Source: Prototheca cutis (Eukaryota > Chlorophyta > Trebouxiophyceae > Chlorellales > Chlorellaceae). From it: 34,638 nucleotides of DNA. Location of the stretch: contig BCIH01000008.1 of assembly GCA_002897115.2 (NCBI GenBank), positions 954,013 to 988,650 of the forward strand, given 5' to 3'. A model generated the notes under the pieces. The model saw nothing but the letters and a program-made list of their open reading frames with translations, searched no databases and was not told where the DNA came from. Of this stretch, positions 21,297 through 31,208 are shown piece after piece. The position numbers were made by a program, and so were the translations under genes. Within the stretch, counting starts at the first letter, position 1. Each line of letters opens with the position of its first letter.

Positions 21297-22427
21297 AAGG
21301 TCCCGGAAATTGACCCCCTGGCAAGGGCACTGGGTCTCCCGAGGCGGGTCGGCCAGTGGGAACCCGGTCTAACATACGGGGACTCCCCGCTGACCTGCCT
21401 ATTTCGGGCGCCCATTACAATAACGGGTGCAAAGCGAATGGCCCGCGACTTTTGGGGTAGCGGGCGGGAGGTGCACCAAAACGCCATGACGACCGTCAAG
21501 GCGTCGGTGCGTGCGATCTGGCAGCGCAGGTTCCACGGTCTTCTGGACGAATAGGAGAGCCAAATCGACATTAGCTCGTGAGTTCCCGTTCTGCTTGACG
21601 TGCAGGATGCCAAGTACTGGGGGAAAACCCAGTGCGCGGCGGTGGAGGCCAACGTTCGCAAGCACTTTGGCGAGCACGTGCGGGGCACCATGAACCTGAT
21701 GCTGAACGTCAAGGACCGCCGGAAGGAGGTGGATGCGCGGGCCCGCAGGGAGCATTGGGATCGCAAGAGGTGCCGCGAGACGCGCGAGGGGGAGGTCAAC
21801 GGCCCTGCGAGGCGCATCAAGGAGGCGCTCGGGCGCCTGGAGGCGACCGTGGAAGGAATGGACGCCATGCAGCAGGCAGAGTACGACCGGCTGCTGCAGC
21901 TCTTGCGCANCGCCTATCCCCCGGGGTACCAGTTCAAGAAAGGCACGCTCTACTACGACTCCAAGGTCAACCCGAGGGAGCACGTCCGCGCGATGATCGC
22001 GATGTCCCGCTTTCGCNTCGAGGAGGGAATGCGCACGTTCCAGGCGATCCCTATGCACACGTCGCATGTGCCTGGGGCGGTGCAGATGGACAACTTGATC
22101 GTTGCAAAGCAGTTCCTGAAGGACAGCAAGCTTGGCTCATTCGCGGCCAACTTGGAGTTCATCTGGGGAACACTGCTGATGCCAGATCGCCGCGAGATCA
22201 AGAGGGAGCAGACTCCCACGGTGGTCTGCCATCAGCTGGTGTTGCACAAACAAGGAGTGCCACCTCTCGAACAGCGAGCATCGTCTCTGGAACAAAGACT
22301 TGATGGCGTGTCTGAACACGAGGCACATTGTGCAGAGCCTGCGGAAGACCAGACAGCGATCGAAGTGCTTCCAGCGCCCAAGGGTGCAGTGCTGATGAAC
22401 ATCCATCCATCTGTCATGGGGGGATAA
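21297..22427 (+). pseudogene. Decayed transposon-like coding region
   Basis: A single frame runs from 21297 to a stop at 22425-22427, broken by TAG at 21552-21554 and TGA at 21582-21584; another in-frame TAG lies just upstream at 21294-21296. The peptide remains coherent through the stops: MARDFWGSGREVHQNAMT, then DAKYWGKTQCAAVEANVRKH, a charged helical stretch, LLQLLR, and FQAIPMHTSHVPGAVQMD. This style (charged, basic, Trp/Tyr-rich) resembles proteins of algal and fungal DNA transposons, possibly the N-terminal half of a Fanzor/TnpB-like protein, but that is pattern recognition only. No RuvC-like catalytic part, terminal repeat or target-site duplication was found. Two ambiguous bases (21910, 22017) mark poor consensus, as expected for a repeated sequence. 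No function is claimed. Confidence 0.5.
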
Positions 22428-22840
22428 TAGCCTTCCCAACTGGGGGTGGGAACCCCCGGGACTCCTCCCCTCCCCCGGCAAGGGAAAGCAGCCCCGGAGG
22501 TGGTCCATCATTAAGATGGTCATCCACCTTCCTATTGCCATGCAAAGAGTGTGAAAATTTTCGGCCATCAGTGATGCCCAGCAACCCCCGGGGTGATGTG
22601 ACGCTGTTGCTGGCTGAGCTGGTTGCACTATTTTGCCCTGCATGGTATGTCGGCTGGCCATGCGCCCGCACGCACACCGTGCAACGCAGTCATGTCTGAT
22701 GCTGCGCCCGACAAAGCACTCCTCCAGACAATACTGTATCACAGAACATTTTAAAGCCAGGGAATTAAGAGAGTTGGAACGCAGCAAATCTCTCGCCGCG
22801 AGCTCGCGCCCTCCGCTAGCCCCTTGTGGGAACGCAAGCC
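22428..22840. other. Intergenic region upstream of the RRM protein gene
   Basis: About 410 bases between the transposon-like relic and the RRM gene. It starts with a C/G-rich block (22436-22500) that could be the element's 3' end. I could not match it convincingly to an inverted copy near 21300. The rest presumably includes the promoter of the RRM gene. No gene is supported here. Confidence 0.35.
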
Positions 22841-25068
22841 ATGTCTGGAGCAGCGGACGCCCTGCCCCGCACCACGACTGCCAGTAAGCATGTAGAATAT
22901 GCGATTACAAAAGGGCGCTGTGGCAGCACGCATGCGTTGGCAGTTCAAGTGAAGGTTGGCGGTCGGCGGGGCATCTTTGTGGTGCCTCCTCGGGCCTCCT
23001 CAACACGGGGACCACGCGCTCCCCTGTCCCCGCAGGCACCTGGGCTGATGAGGTCGAAGAGGAGGAGGAGCGCCTGAACAAGGGTGCGCGTGGGCCATGG
23101 AGCCTTGCAGACTTGTGGTCACTGCACCAGGGCAGGCGGCCTGCTGTCATCTGCACCCTGTCCGTGGGGTACTGTCGTGCAGGTTTTGTCCACGCGCCCC
23201 AAATCTCCCCCTATGTTTGCAGTGGGAGCGGCTCTGGAGCCCCCGAAGGTGGGCAGCCCCCCCGGGCCCAGCCACATGTCCCAGGATGCCCGCGGTGAGG
23301 CTGCTGGGCATGGGGCAGCCCTCCTGGCGCCCTCTGAGCCCGAGCCCATGCGGCCTCCCTACAAGATCCACATCCGGAATGTGCCCTGGGAGCTGGACGA
23401 GCGGGTCGTCGAGCGGTTCTTCGAGGGACTGCAGGTATGTACTTGGGAGCAGTGCCTTGCAATGGGACGCTTCCTCTCCAGCCATCCTCCTGGTCCCAGG
23501 GGCTTGTTTTTCCACTCAGCACCCAAAATTCCTCAAACAAACAAAACATTCGATACCAGATTGTGGACATTTTCATCCCGCGGCACTCGGACACGGGCAA
23601 ACCCCGTGGCTGCTTTGTGGAGTTCGCGACTGCTGCTGATGCGACCGAGGCGCTGACAGCCGATGGGGCGCTGATGATGGGCCGTGCGATCACTGTGACG
23701 CGTGCCATGGCACGCCCCGGGGACGATCGCCGACGCGGGCCCCGCGGCGGTGCCCCGCAGTGGAACGAGGCCCCGCCCGCCCGCGGCGGCGGTTTCAGAG
23801 ACGACCGCGGCCGCCCGCCGCCACGCAGCGAGACTGAGGACAGGTGGCTGCCGCGGCGCGACGTGTCAACACCCGTCGCCGATGCAGACCGCCCCGCTCC
23901 TGCCCCCGTGCCTGCGCCCACACCAGCTGGCGAGGGCGCGGCCCGGCCGGCGAGGGCCAATCCCTTTGGCGACGCCCGGCCAGCCGACACGGCTTCCAAG
24001 CTCCGCGAGCTCGAGGAGCGCATCGCGGCACGCGAGGTGTGCAGTGGGGTGTGGTTGATACGGTGGTGATGGGTTTGGGAGTCTGAGGAAAGTGGGGGTT
24101 GGTGATGGACTGCTCCATCTGTCAGGGGCTAGGCCGTGCCTTGCCGCTCCGGCCAAATCGCGCGACTGTGCCATCCAGCCACCGTATGCACCATCCATCA
24201 ATCCATCCCGCAGGCCGCTGCGGCCTCGGCGACAAAGAAGCCAGCCGTGCCCGCCGCGATTCTGCAGCGCAAGGCAGAGGACGACACTGGGTCCGCAGCC
24301 GGTGCTGCTCTGGCGGCCGCGGGCCCGCCCCGCGGCTGGGGTGCGCCCGCTGGGTCCCGTGCGCAGGCCGCCGACACGAGCGCGCCGCCGGCCGAGGCGG
24401 AGGGCACGCCATCCTCTGACCAGACGCCCGCTGAAGCCGGGGCAGAGGGTTTCGTCGAGGTCAAGAGCTCCACCGGGCGCCGTGGTCCCGCGGGCGGCCG
24501 TGGTGCCGGGCGGCGGGGCGGCAGCGGGGCGCCGCCGGCGGGCGATCGGCCCGCTGGCCGTGGCCGGGGCGGCGGCCGGTATGCCGGTAGCAGCGACAGT
24601 GGCAGTCGTGGTGGCGGGTGCGGGGATGAATTATTTGTGTTTTTGTCCACCTGTATGTTTATTAGCAGACACATGGGGGATTGTGCCATCCTGACGGCGA
24701 TTGTCTGTTCTGCTTCTTCTTTTTTTGGGGGGGCCCCCCCTACCGCTGAGTGTCGTGTTGGATTGGAGAACCTGCACCTTGTCTGTCGCGGAACCAAGGA
24801 CCCACCACACAAAATCAACTGCAAACCGCCAAACAACTGCAGGCGTGGTGGCCGGGGCGGAGCCAGTGGGCGGGGCGTCTATGTCCCCATCCGTCTGGAG
24901 GGCGGCGGTGCCGGCCGCGGCAGTGGGCCAGCGGCCTCGCAGCCCGGCACCTCTGCTGCGCCAGCGTCCAAGAGCCGCCCGGCAGCTGCACCGCCGGCGG
25001 CGGCTGCGAGCCAGGCTGTCGTGACGCAGAACAAGTTTGCCATGCTGGATCTCCAGGACGACGAGTGA
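22841..25068 (+). CDS. RRM protein resembling translation factors eIF4B/eIF4H
   Basis: Probable cytosolic RNA-binding cofactor of the eIF4A helicase. Six exons agree in phase: 22841-22883, 23036-23083, 23223-23434, 23560-24036, 24214-24617, 24843-25068; 469 residues. The N-terminus has TWADEVEEEEERLNK, comparable to the conserved acidic W-A-D motif of plant and fungal eIF4B. One RRM spans about 77-155 with RNP2 IHIRNVP and RNP1 KPRGCFVEF, and the eIF4B/4H-like DGALMMGRAITV. The rest is disordered: Arg/Gly-rich, Pro/Ala-rich, RGG-like repeats (GGRGAGRRGG; RPAGRGRGGG), ending QNKFAMLDLQDDE, a type of tail found in eIF4B/4H. The N-terminal motif favours eIF4B over eIF4H. Intron 5 contains a T run joined to a G run near 24718. 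The start is supported by the splice phase and short Met-Ser-Gly opening. Confidence 0.82.
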
Positions 25069-25840
25069 AGGGCAGGTTAGGGCCGTTGCTCACAACGGCA
25101 CCCTGGCTGTGTTCCTCGTCACTGGGGTGCTCCTCAATCCCATAGCAGGCGCTCTTCACTGGTGGGCCTAGGGAGAGGTCCAGGACCCCCCCCCCCTTTC
25201 TCCACCACCTACCCATGGAAACAAACAAGGGGTGTGCAAGTGCTTGGGATTTCCATGCAGTGTCTCTTCTCCCATTCCCACCTTGTTCGTTTTCTAGTCC
25301 TGACGTGCCGCACCAGATTTTATCAGTTGGACCGTGCGGCTTGACACCGACCCTCTCCGTCCCTCCGCCGTTTCTTCCCGTGCTTTGCTATCGTGGGCGA
25401 CCGCCTGTGTCCTGTGTGCAACCCAACAGGCGTGCATCGAGATGCAGGATTCGTCAGAGTGGGCACCGGCGTTGAGGTCGGCCAGGGATTGCTTGGGAGA
25501 CAAGATCATGGGGCGCTCTGGCGGATCGCCTCCATGTCGCCCGTAACCGAGCCCCCCATGTCGCCCGTAACCGAGCGCCCCATGTGTGAAAAACTGGTCG
25601 AGTTTGCCCAATGCCACGCCAGGGTCTGTCGGTATCGTGCATTGCATGCTGGAATTTCATTATTCAAAGGAGCAATTTAATACTTCTGAACTCTCTTTCA
25701 GGCTTTGCACAGTGACCAGGCGGCGATCGATCAAGCTGCTTATTGCCCGCGACGGCGCATGAGTGCTTGAGCTCTGGCAGGCACGGCGCGGGCCATCGTG
25801 TGCATAAGACCGTCGACCCAGTTCACTACTACAAGCCAGG
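25069..25840. other. Intergenic region with a 24-bp tandem duplication
   Basis: About 770 bases between the RRM protein and the TLC protein genes. A 117-codon frame exists on the minus strand (25294-25647), but its codon use is unlike the neighbouring genes and it has no domain, so it is not called. The region must hold the TLC gene promoter. Confidence 0.4.
25533..25580. repeat. Tandem repeat, 2 x 24 bp
   Basis: Two adjacent copies of CATGTCGCCCGTAACCGAGC plus four bases, differing at one position (CCCC versus GCCC at the end). Non-coding context. Two copies only, so probably a recent slippage or duplication product. Confidence 0.85.
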
Positions 25841-27304
25841 ATGGCACGTCAGGGACAGGTGGCGGCGAGTCTGCCCTTCATGCCGGCAGGGGAGGAAGGG
25901 GAATGGCTCAGCCTGCTCAAGGCTGCGCCGGCATATACACTCACCTCCATGTTTAGCTTTTGGGGCCTGCACTACGTGTTCCCAAAACTGGCGATTGGAG
26001 TGCTCAAGCGCATGACTCCCGCTGCCAAGCTGCGCTGGCAACATCAGTAAGCCTTTATTTTGTGGAGAGGGCAGAGGGGTGGAGGCTGGAGGGGTGTGCG
26101 TGGCGATGTTGAACATTCAACCTTTTCCCATTGCGCTGTCCTGTCTATCACAGCATCGCTTGCATCGTGCACGCGACATTGGCCGTGCTCGTCGGCGTGT
26201 CGTCCCTGGTGGCGGGCAGGACAGCTGTCGCAGGCAGCGGCCGACTGTTTGGGGTGGACCCTTTCCTCTTCAGGGCCATGGATGTCCATGCCGGGTTCCT
26301 GCTGTACTCCATCATCATCTACACTCGGCACGTCCGTGTCGTGACGCCGCCCTTTCCTTTTACTCTGCTCCACCACGCCGCGCTCCTGGCCTGCTGGCTG
26401 GCCAGCAAGGTGAGGAAAGAGGGGTATGGTTGGAGGGAAGCAACGGGCGCAGGGACAACGCCGGTGTTTGATGCAGTGCATATCGCATGGGTTTTGCCGA
26501 GGAGACGACCGCCACAGGAGACAATGGCCAAACCTCTCCGTGTGAAAAATGCCAGCGCCCTGATTTCATACTTCACTCCCCTTGGCCCCTTCTACTATAC
26601 GCAAAAAAACGCACTGGCAGATCTTCCCTTGTGTGTTGACGTACGAGCTGCTTCCCTTGTTGGAGCTGGGGTCCATCGCAAGCGCGGCAACGGCCTGGCG
26701 GTCGGCGGCTGTGATACGGGGCACAGGCCGGCGCGAGCACATGCTGCGGCTGCGGATCGAGCTCGCACTGGCGCTGGTCCGGGCTGGTCTGGCGGCCCTG
26801 GCGGCCTTCCGCTGCTGGGCGTGGCTGCGGCAGCACCCGATCTGGACCCTGCTGGTCGACACGCCCGACTTTGCCGTCATGGGCCGCATCTACGCGGCCC
26901 TCACGTTGGCATGCTGCGCCCTGCTGGCACTCGTCTATACACTCTGGGTCAAACACGTAAGTTGGCTTTTTGCCCGGGTGCCGCTGTTGACTACTGGGCG
27001 GGAGGGAGGCGAGTTGGGAGTGCATGTACGACACTGCCATGCATTCCACGTATTCGCCATCCAGCCACTCCAACAGCCCACCGCCCGGCTGGTGTCCAGC
27101 AAACCCATCCAAGCGGCAATCGCCACACTCCCAACACGCCAGGTCTTGTTTCACATGGACAACGTGCCCATTGTCAAGTCTGAGGCGCGGAAGGAGAAGC
27201 CCGTGAAAGGCACCGAGGGGAAGGGTGTCAGTCAAGCAAGCAGCCAGCGGGAACGCCGGCAGGCGCGGCAGCAGCAAAAGGTCAACGGCAGCCCCGCATC
27301 ATAA
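25841..27304 (+). CDS. TLC-domain multipass membrane protein
   Basis: Four exons in phase (25841-26046, 26154-26409, 26621-26956, 27143-27304) give 319 residues. About six hydrophobic segments are visible: residues near 29-50 (SMFSFWGLHYVF), IACIVHATLAVLVGVSSLVA, the segment after MDVHAGFLLYSIIIY, LLHHAALLACWLA, a long one around RIELALALVRAGLAALAAF, and AALTLACCALLALVYTLWV. The order W..HH..VHA, then D near the third segment, then LLHH in the fourth fits the TLC (TRAM/LAG1/CLN8) domain, whose members act in lipid synthesis, transport or sensing in the ER and other membranes. Ceramide synthases have a longer Lag1 motif that I do not see, so a TLCD/TMEM56-like protein is more likely. The C-terminus is hydrophilic and basic (RERRQARQQQK), probably cytosolic. 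Substrate unknown. Confidence 0.75.
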
Positions 27305-27640
27305 AGCGAATGAATGCGTAGTCATGCCACGCGTCTTGACCAAATTTCGAAAAGCCTGTAGGTGTGACGGATGTCATGTGCACAAATGTGCAGGGAAAGA
27401 AAGGAGGAGTTGGGAGGAGACACCCATGCGGCTTTACAGCACCGCTGGCCGTGACGTGCCCTGCTTTCGTTGGGAAGCAGGTGGGACATTCGGGGTATGC
27501 ATGGCGTCGATGTCGACCCATGCATGGCACCTTGCGGAGCTCCACTGCGTAGTGAACGAAAAATTATATACACAAAATTATTCTGGAGTATCAGAGTAAC
27601 GTTGGATCCTGTTCGCTTGCCCTTCCCTCCGCCGACAACC
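27305..27640. promoter_or_regulatory. Intergenic region upstream of BPG2
   Basis: About 335 bases between the TLC stop and the BPG2 ATG. An AT-rich stretch, AAAAATTATATACACAAAAT, lies near 27560-27579, about 65-80 bases upstream of the ATG, and could be the core promoter (TATATA-like). Nothing else is recognised. Confidence 0.45.
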
Positions 27641-30542
27641 ATGTCGGCCCGCTCCCTGCTCGCCAGGCTCCCTTGGCGAGCGGCGGTGGGATATGCGAGG
27701 CGCAGCGTCGTTCCTTTTACACCCGTTCTTCGAAATCGCACGGCACTGTATGAGCGGTGCAGGAACTATCGTCAGGGTTCGAGCTGGACCACTAGCCATG
27801 GTGGCCTCAGATCCATGCATGCCCGAGTCTCTTCCTCACACGTGCTGCCTCTGGACATCCCCACCCACTGTCCCGGATGTGGCGTGAAACTGCAACAGGA
27901 TGACCCCGATGCGCCTGGGTATGGTGCTGGTCTTGTAGCCTGCTGCTGCTGTAGTGGACCCTTGGGCGGTTGCCGTCGTGCCTCCTCTCTTGGAGTTTTG
28001 AGTTCTGGGAGACCTGGTGCATCTCGCTGAAAAAATGCACCTTTCAGTATGCTTCAAGCTCATGCACACTGCACCATAGGTTCTTTCAAGTTCCCAAAAA
28101 GCTGTTGGAGGCCTCTGATGCTGAGGAGGACCTTGAACATGCCGTGGACCGCGAGGCCGCAACCAATGCTGCAGAGGCAGGGGAGACCCCAGCTGCTGCC
28201 GAAGAAAAGCGCGACCCCACCATGGAGGTATTGAATGACCTTATCGATGAATGGATGGTGAGTGGTTCCTGGAGTTGCTCCTGTTCTGGGGGATGATTCC
28301 TGAAGTCTCTCCGTATTCTGCTGACGGGCAGTGAATGGCATGGCATGCCCAGCAAGGATATAACACACACCCACCCTCCCCATCATCACTCCTGCATGCC
28401 AGCCGAGGAAACGACCCACGCTGGACATTCGGCAGTATGGGGAGCAAGAGGACGAGAGCCCCGGCACCAGCATACGCTGTGCCCGGTGCTACGCGCTGCA
28501 GCACCATGGGTGGGTGTGGTCGAGTGGGCTGGATGGACAGACCCACTCGCCGTTATGTCGGCGATTCATTTCACTCCCCAGCAGGGAGGTGTTCAATTTG
28601 CTATGGCCATACCCCCCCCCCCCCAAAAAAAAAAAAAATAAAAATAAAAAATAAAAAAAAATAATAATAAAATTAAAATTAACATTACACCTCCCTTTGA
28701 TTACTACCGCAGGCGCGTAAAGAGTGTCAAGGCTGAGACGGCGCTGCCGGCTTTTGATTTCGCCAAGCAGGTTGGCAGGAAGATTGCACTGACACGGTTC
28801 CGCCGCCGGCTCCTGGTTACTGTCGTCGATATTGCCGATTTCGAGGGTTCCCTGCAGCCCGGCATTCTCAGGTGCGGCTGTGGTAAGGGTGGGGCTGGGT
28901 GTTCTTGCAGTGGTGTAGTGTGTAGGTGGGCAGGTGGGAGCAGGCTTGCCAGACATGACTCCAGTCATGCATCGTGGTGGTTTCTTCATGCTCTCAACCA
29001 AAGCGTCCCCCCTTTTGTCCCCCTTCTGACAGGAGCATCCTGGAGTACCGCCCACAGCACGATGAATTGGACCGGGCAGAGTCACTGTTTGATGATGAAG
29101 AGCTCGACAACGGCCGTGGCCGGTGGGGCTCCCGGCGGGGCTCGGCATCAGCGTTTGAACGGTCCAACGACGGGCCTTCACGGCGGGACGGCGGCGGCGA
29201 GGTCACCTTCATCGTTGTGGCCAACAAGGCCGACTTGCTGCCGGCGTCGCTGTCCCGCACACACATAGAGGCTTGGGTCCGCGGGCGGCTCGCGGCGGCG
29301 GGCTTGCCCCGGCCACAGGCCGTTGCCGTGGTTTCTTCCTGCCGTGGCTGGGGCGTGCCGCCGCTACTGGCACGTCTGCAGCGCGGTGCGGGACCCCGGG
29401 GCGACGTGTATGTCGTTGGGACGCAGAATGCGGGCAAGTCGAGTCTGATCAATGCCATGCGCGGGGTGGCGGGCCTCACTGCCCGGCACGATGTCACGGC
29501 TGCCCATGTGCCGGGGACGACACTGGGCATGCTCCGCGTGCCTGGGCTCCTTCCCTCAGGCAGCAAGCTCCTAGACACGCCCGGCATGGAACCCATCGGG
29601 AGCCTGGTGGCATACCTGGACCCACAAGAGGTATTCGTGCAGGGGCGTGGGGGGAGATGCTAGTTGGGCTGTTGCTGAGGGCGCATCCATCGGCCAAGAG
29701 AACAGAAATGACGACGAGAGAACTCACGCCCCTCACCCCCAACAACCAATGAGCCAAACAACTACAATACCTTACACATCGCAGGTCAAGATGCTACAGC
29801 CGCGGCGGTCTCTCAAGCCACGCAGTTTCCGCGTCGGCTGCGACCACACAATCCTGCTGGGTGGTCTTGCCCGAATCGATGTGCTGGGCCAAGAAAAGGG
29901 CGCCACACTCTACCTCACCTGCTGGCTCAGCGACGAGGTCATCTGCCACATGGGCAAGACCGAGGGCGCCGATGAAAGGTTGCCTTGTTGTTTGTCGTTT
30001 CCTGTGTTTTGGAGGGGCTTGTGTGTGCGAGTTGCTCCATCCATCCCATCCACCCAACCCAAAGATCAAAACCCTTGCACAGGCGTGAAAAGCACCTTGG
30101 GGAGCGACTGGTGCCGCCGTTCCGGTCCCGGGCAGCCAGCTTCCCGGAGCTGGAGCCGCACGATGTCAGCGTGTCCGGGGACGATTGGACACGGAGCAGC
30201 ATGGACCTTGCCATCTCGGGCCTCGGCTGGGTTGGCGTTGGCGTGAGTGGGTCGGCCTCCCTCCGAGTCTGGGCCCCCCCCGGGGTCAAACTCACGCTGC
30301 GCCCACCGCTCGCGCGTGAGTTTTCCAAGAAAATGGAGAAGAAAGGATTTGGACTGGCCTTGGGCGACGCCATCGCTGCGCCAAAGCGTGCCCAGGCCTC
30401 GCGCAGCAAGCGTGACAAGCAGGGCGGTGCTGAACCGCCAGCTGGCGAGATGGGCGGTGCAGGAGCTGACGTGATGCCTGCGACACCACGTGAAACAGCC
30501 GCCGCCACCCTGACACTTGCACCTGGTGTCGACAGACCCTAA
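27641..30542 (+). CDS. BPG2: BPG2-type circularly permuted GTPase (plastid ribosome assembly)
   Basis: Plastid YqeH-family GTPase; in Arabidopsis, BPG2 is needed for chloroplast rRNA processing and translation. Seven exons agree in phase: 27641-27918, 28080-28257, 28403-28509, 28713-28871, 29033-29630, 29785-29978, 30083-30542; 657 residues. A basic, Ser/Arg-rich N-terminus (MSARSLLARLPWRAAVGYARR) fits a transit peptide. The zinc-finger Cys pairs are CPGCG (77, 80) and RCARC (178, 181). GTPase motifs occur in permuted order: G4 NKAD (305-308), G1 GTQNAGKSS (370-378), PGTT, then G3 DTPG (422-425). The C-terminal domain carries RRSLKPRSFRVG, HMGKTEGADE and LAISGLGWVGVGVSG, as in plant BPG2. The last about 70 residues are Lys/Ala-rich and variable. 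Intron 3 holds a C13A14 junction. A long C run lies 100 bases past the stop. Confidence 0.93.
28612..28687. repeat. C13-A14 junction and A/T-rich tract in BPG2 intron 3
   Basis: Thirteen C directly followed by fourteen A, then TAAAAA/TAA-type repeats to about 28687, all inside BPG2 intron 3 (28510-28712) and ending about 25 bases before the 3' splice site. Confidence 0.88.
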
Positions 30543-30641
30543 CCAAAGTGGAGTCCATGTGGCAGGGGCCATCATTGAAACCTCATTCGGAGGTGCCAAG
30601 GACAGAATGCGTTGCATGGCCATGCGTTTTGTTCCCGATCG

Positions 30642-30722
<81 letters not shown>

Positions 30723-31208
30723 CGCATCGTGCCAGTCTGCCTTCTGCCCCGCTTCCTGCAACGCACACCACACGATTACCTAGGTCGGGTGCATGAAATA
30801 TACGGATGCTGCGAAGCAGAGCGTTGTTTGCTATGTGGAGCAGGTGCGCACGGCAACCTGAACAAAAGAATGTGCAGCAGCGAAAAGAATAGCAAAGCAA
30901 CTCTCATCAAAATTGGGTCGGGCGTGCCGGAGCGTGCGCACAAGCAGGAGAACAATGCATCGTCTCTCCTGGGGGAAGCAGCGCCAAGGTTTGCGTTGTT
31001 TCGTCACCATTGTGGGTGTTGTAAAGAGGGGGGGATGTGGGGTTTTTTGACAAGGCGCCGGCGCATCGACATTGCGCCCCATAACCCCACAAGTCATCGT
31101 TCGGGGGTTCTATTGGCGGGCCGGTTGGCACAGGTGGTGGCTGGGCCGTGGAACCACGTGCCAGCCAGCCACTCACTCCCTCGGGTCGGGTCTCTCTTTC
31201 TTTCTCTC
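30543..31208. other. Convergent 3' region, BPG2 / TRAPPC12
   Basis: About 665 bases between two convergent stop codons, containing the C80 run (30642-30721). The frames that cross the run encode only polyproline or polyglycine. No gene is supported here. Confidence 0.5.
30642..30721. repeat. C80 homopolymer between convergent genes
   Basis: Eighty consecutive C beginning 100 bases after the BPG2 stop codon, about 490 bases from the TRAPPC12 stop. It would be C-rich in a BPG2 3' UTR and G-rich in a TRAPPC12 read-through transcript. This is the longest homopolymer in the window. Confidence 0.93.

Noticed and set aside
25294..25647. 117-codon minus-strand frame between the RRM and TLC genes
   Set aside because: Codon use is unlike neighbouring genes, it contains the tandem duplication, and no motif is recognisable.
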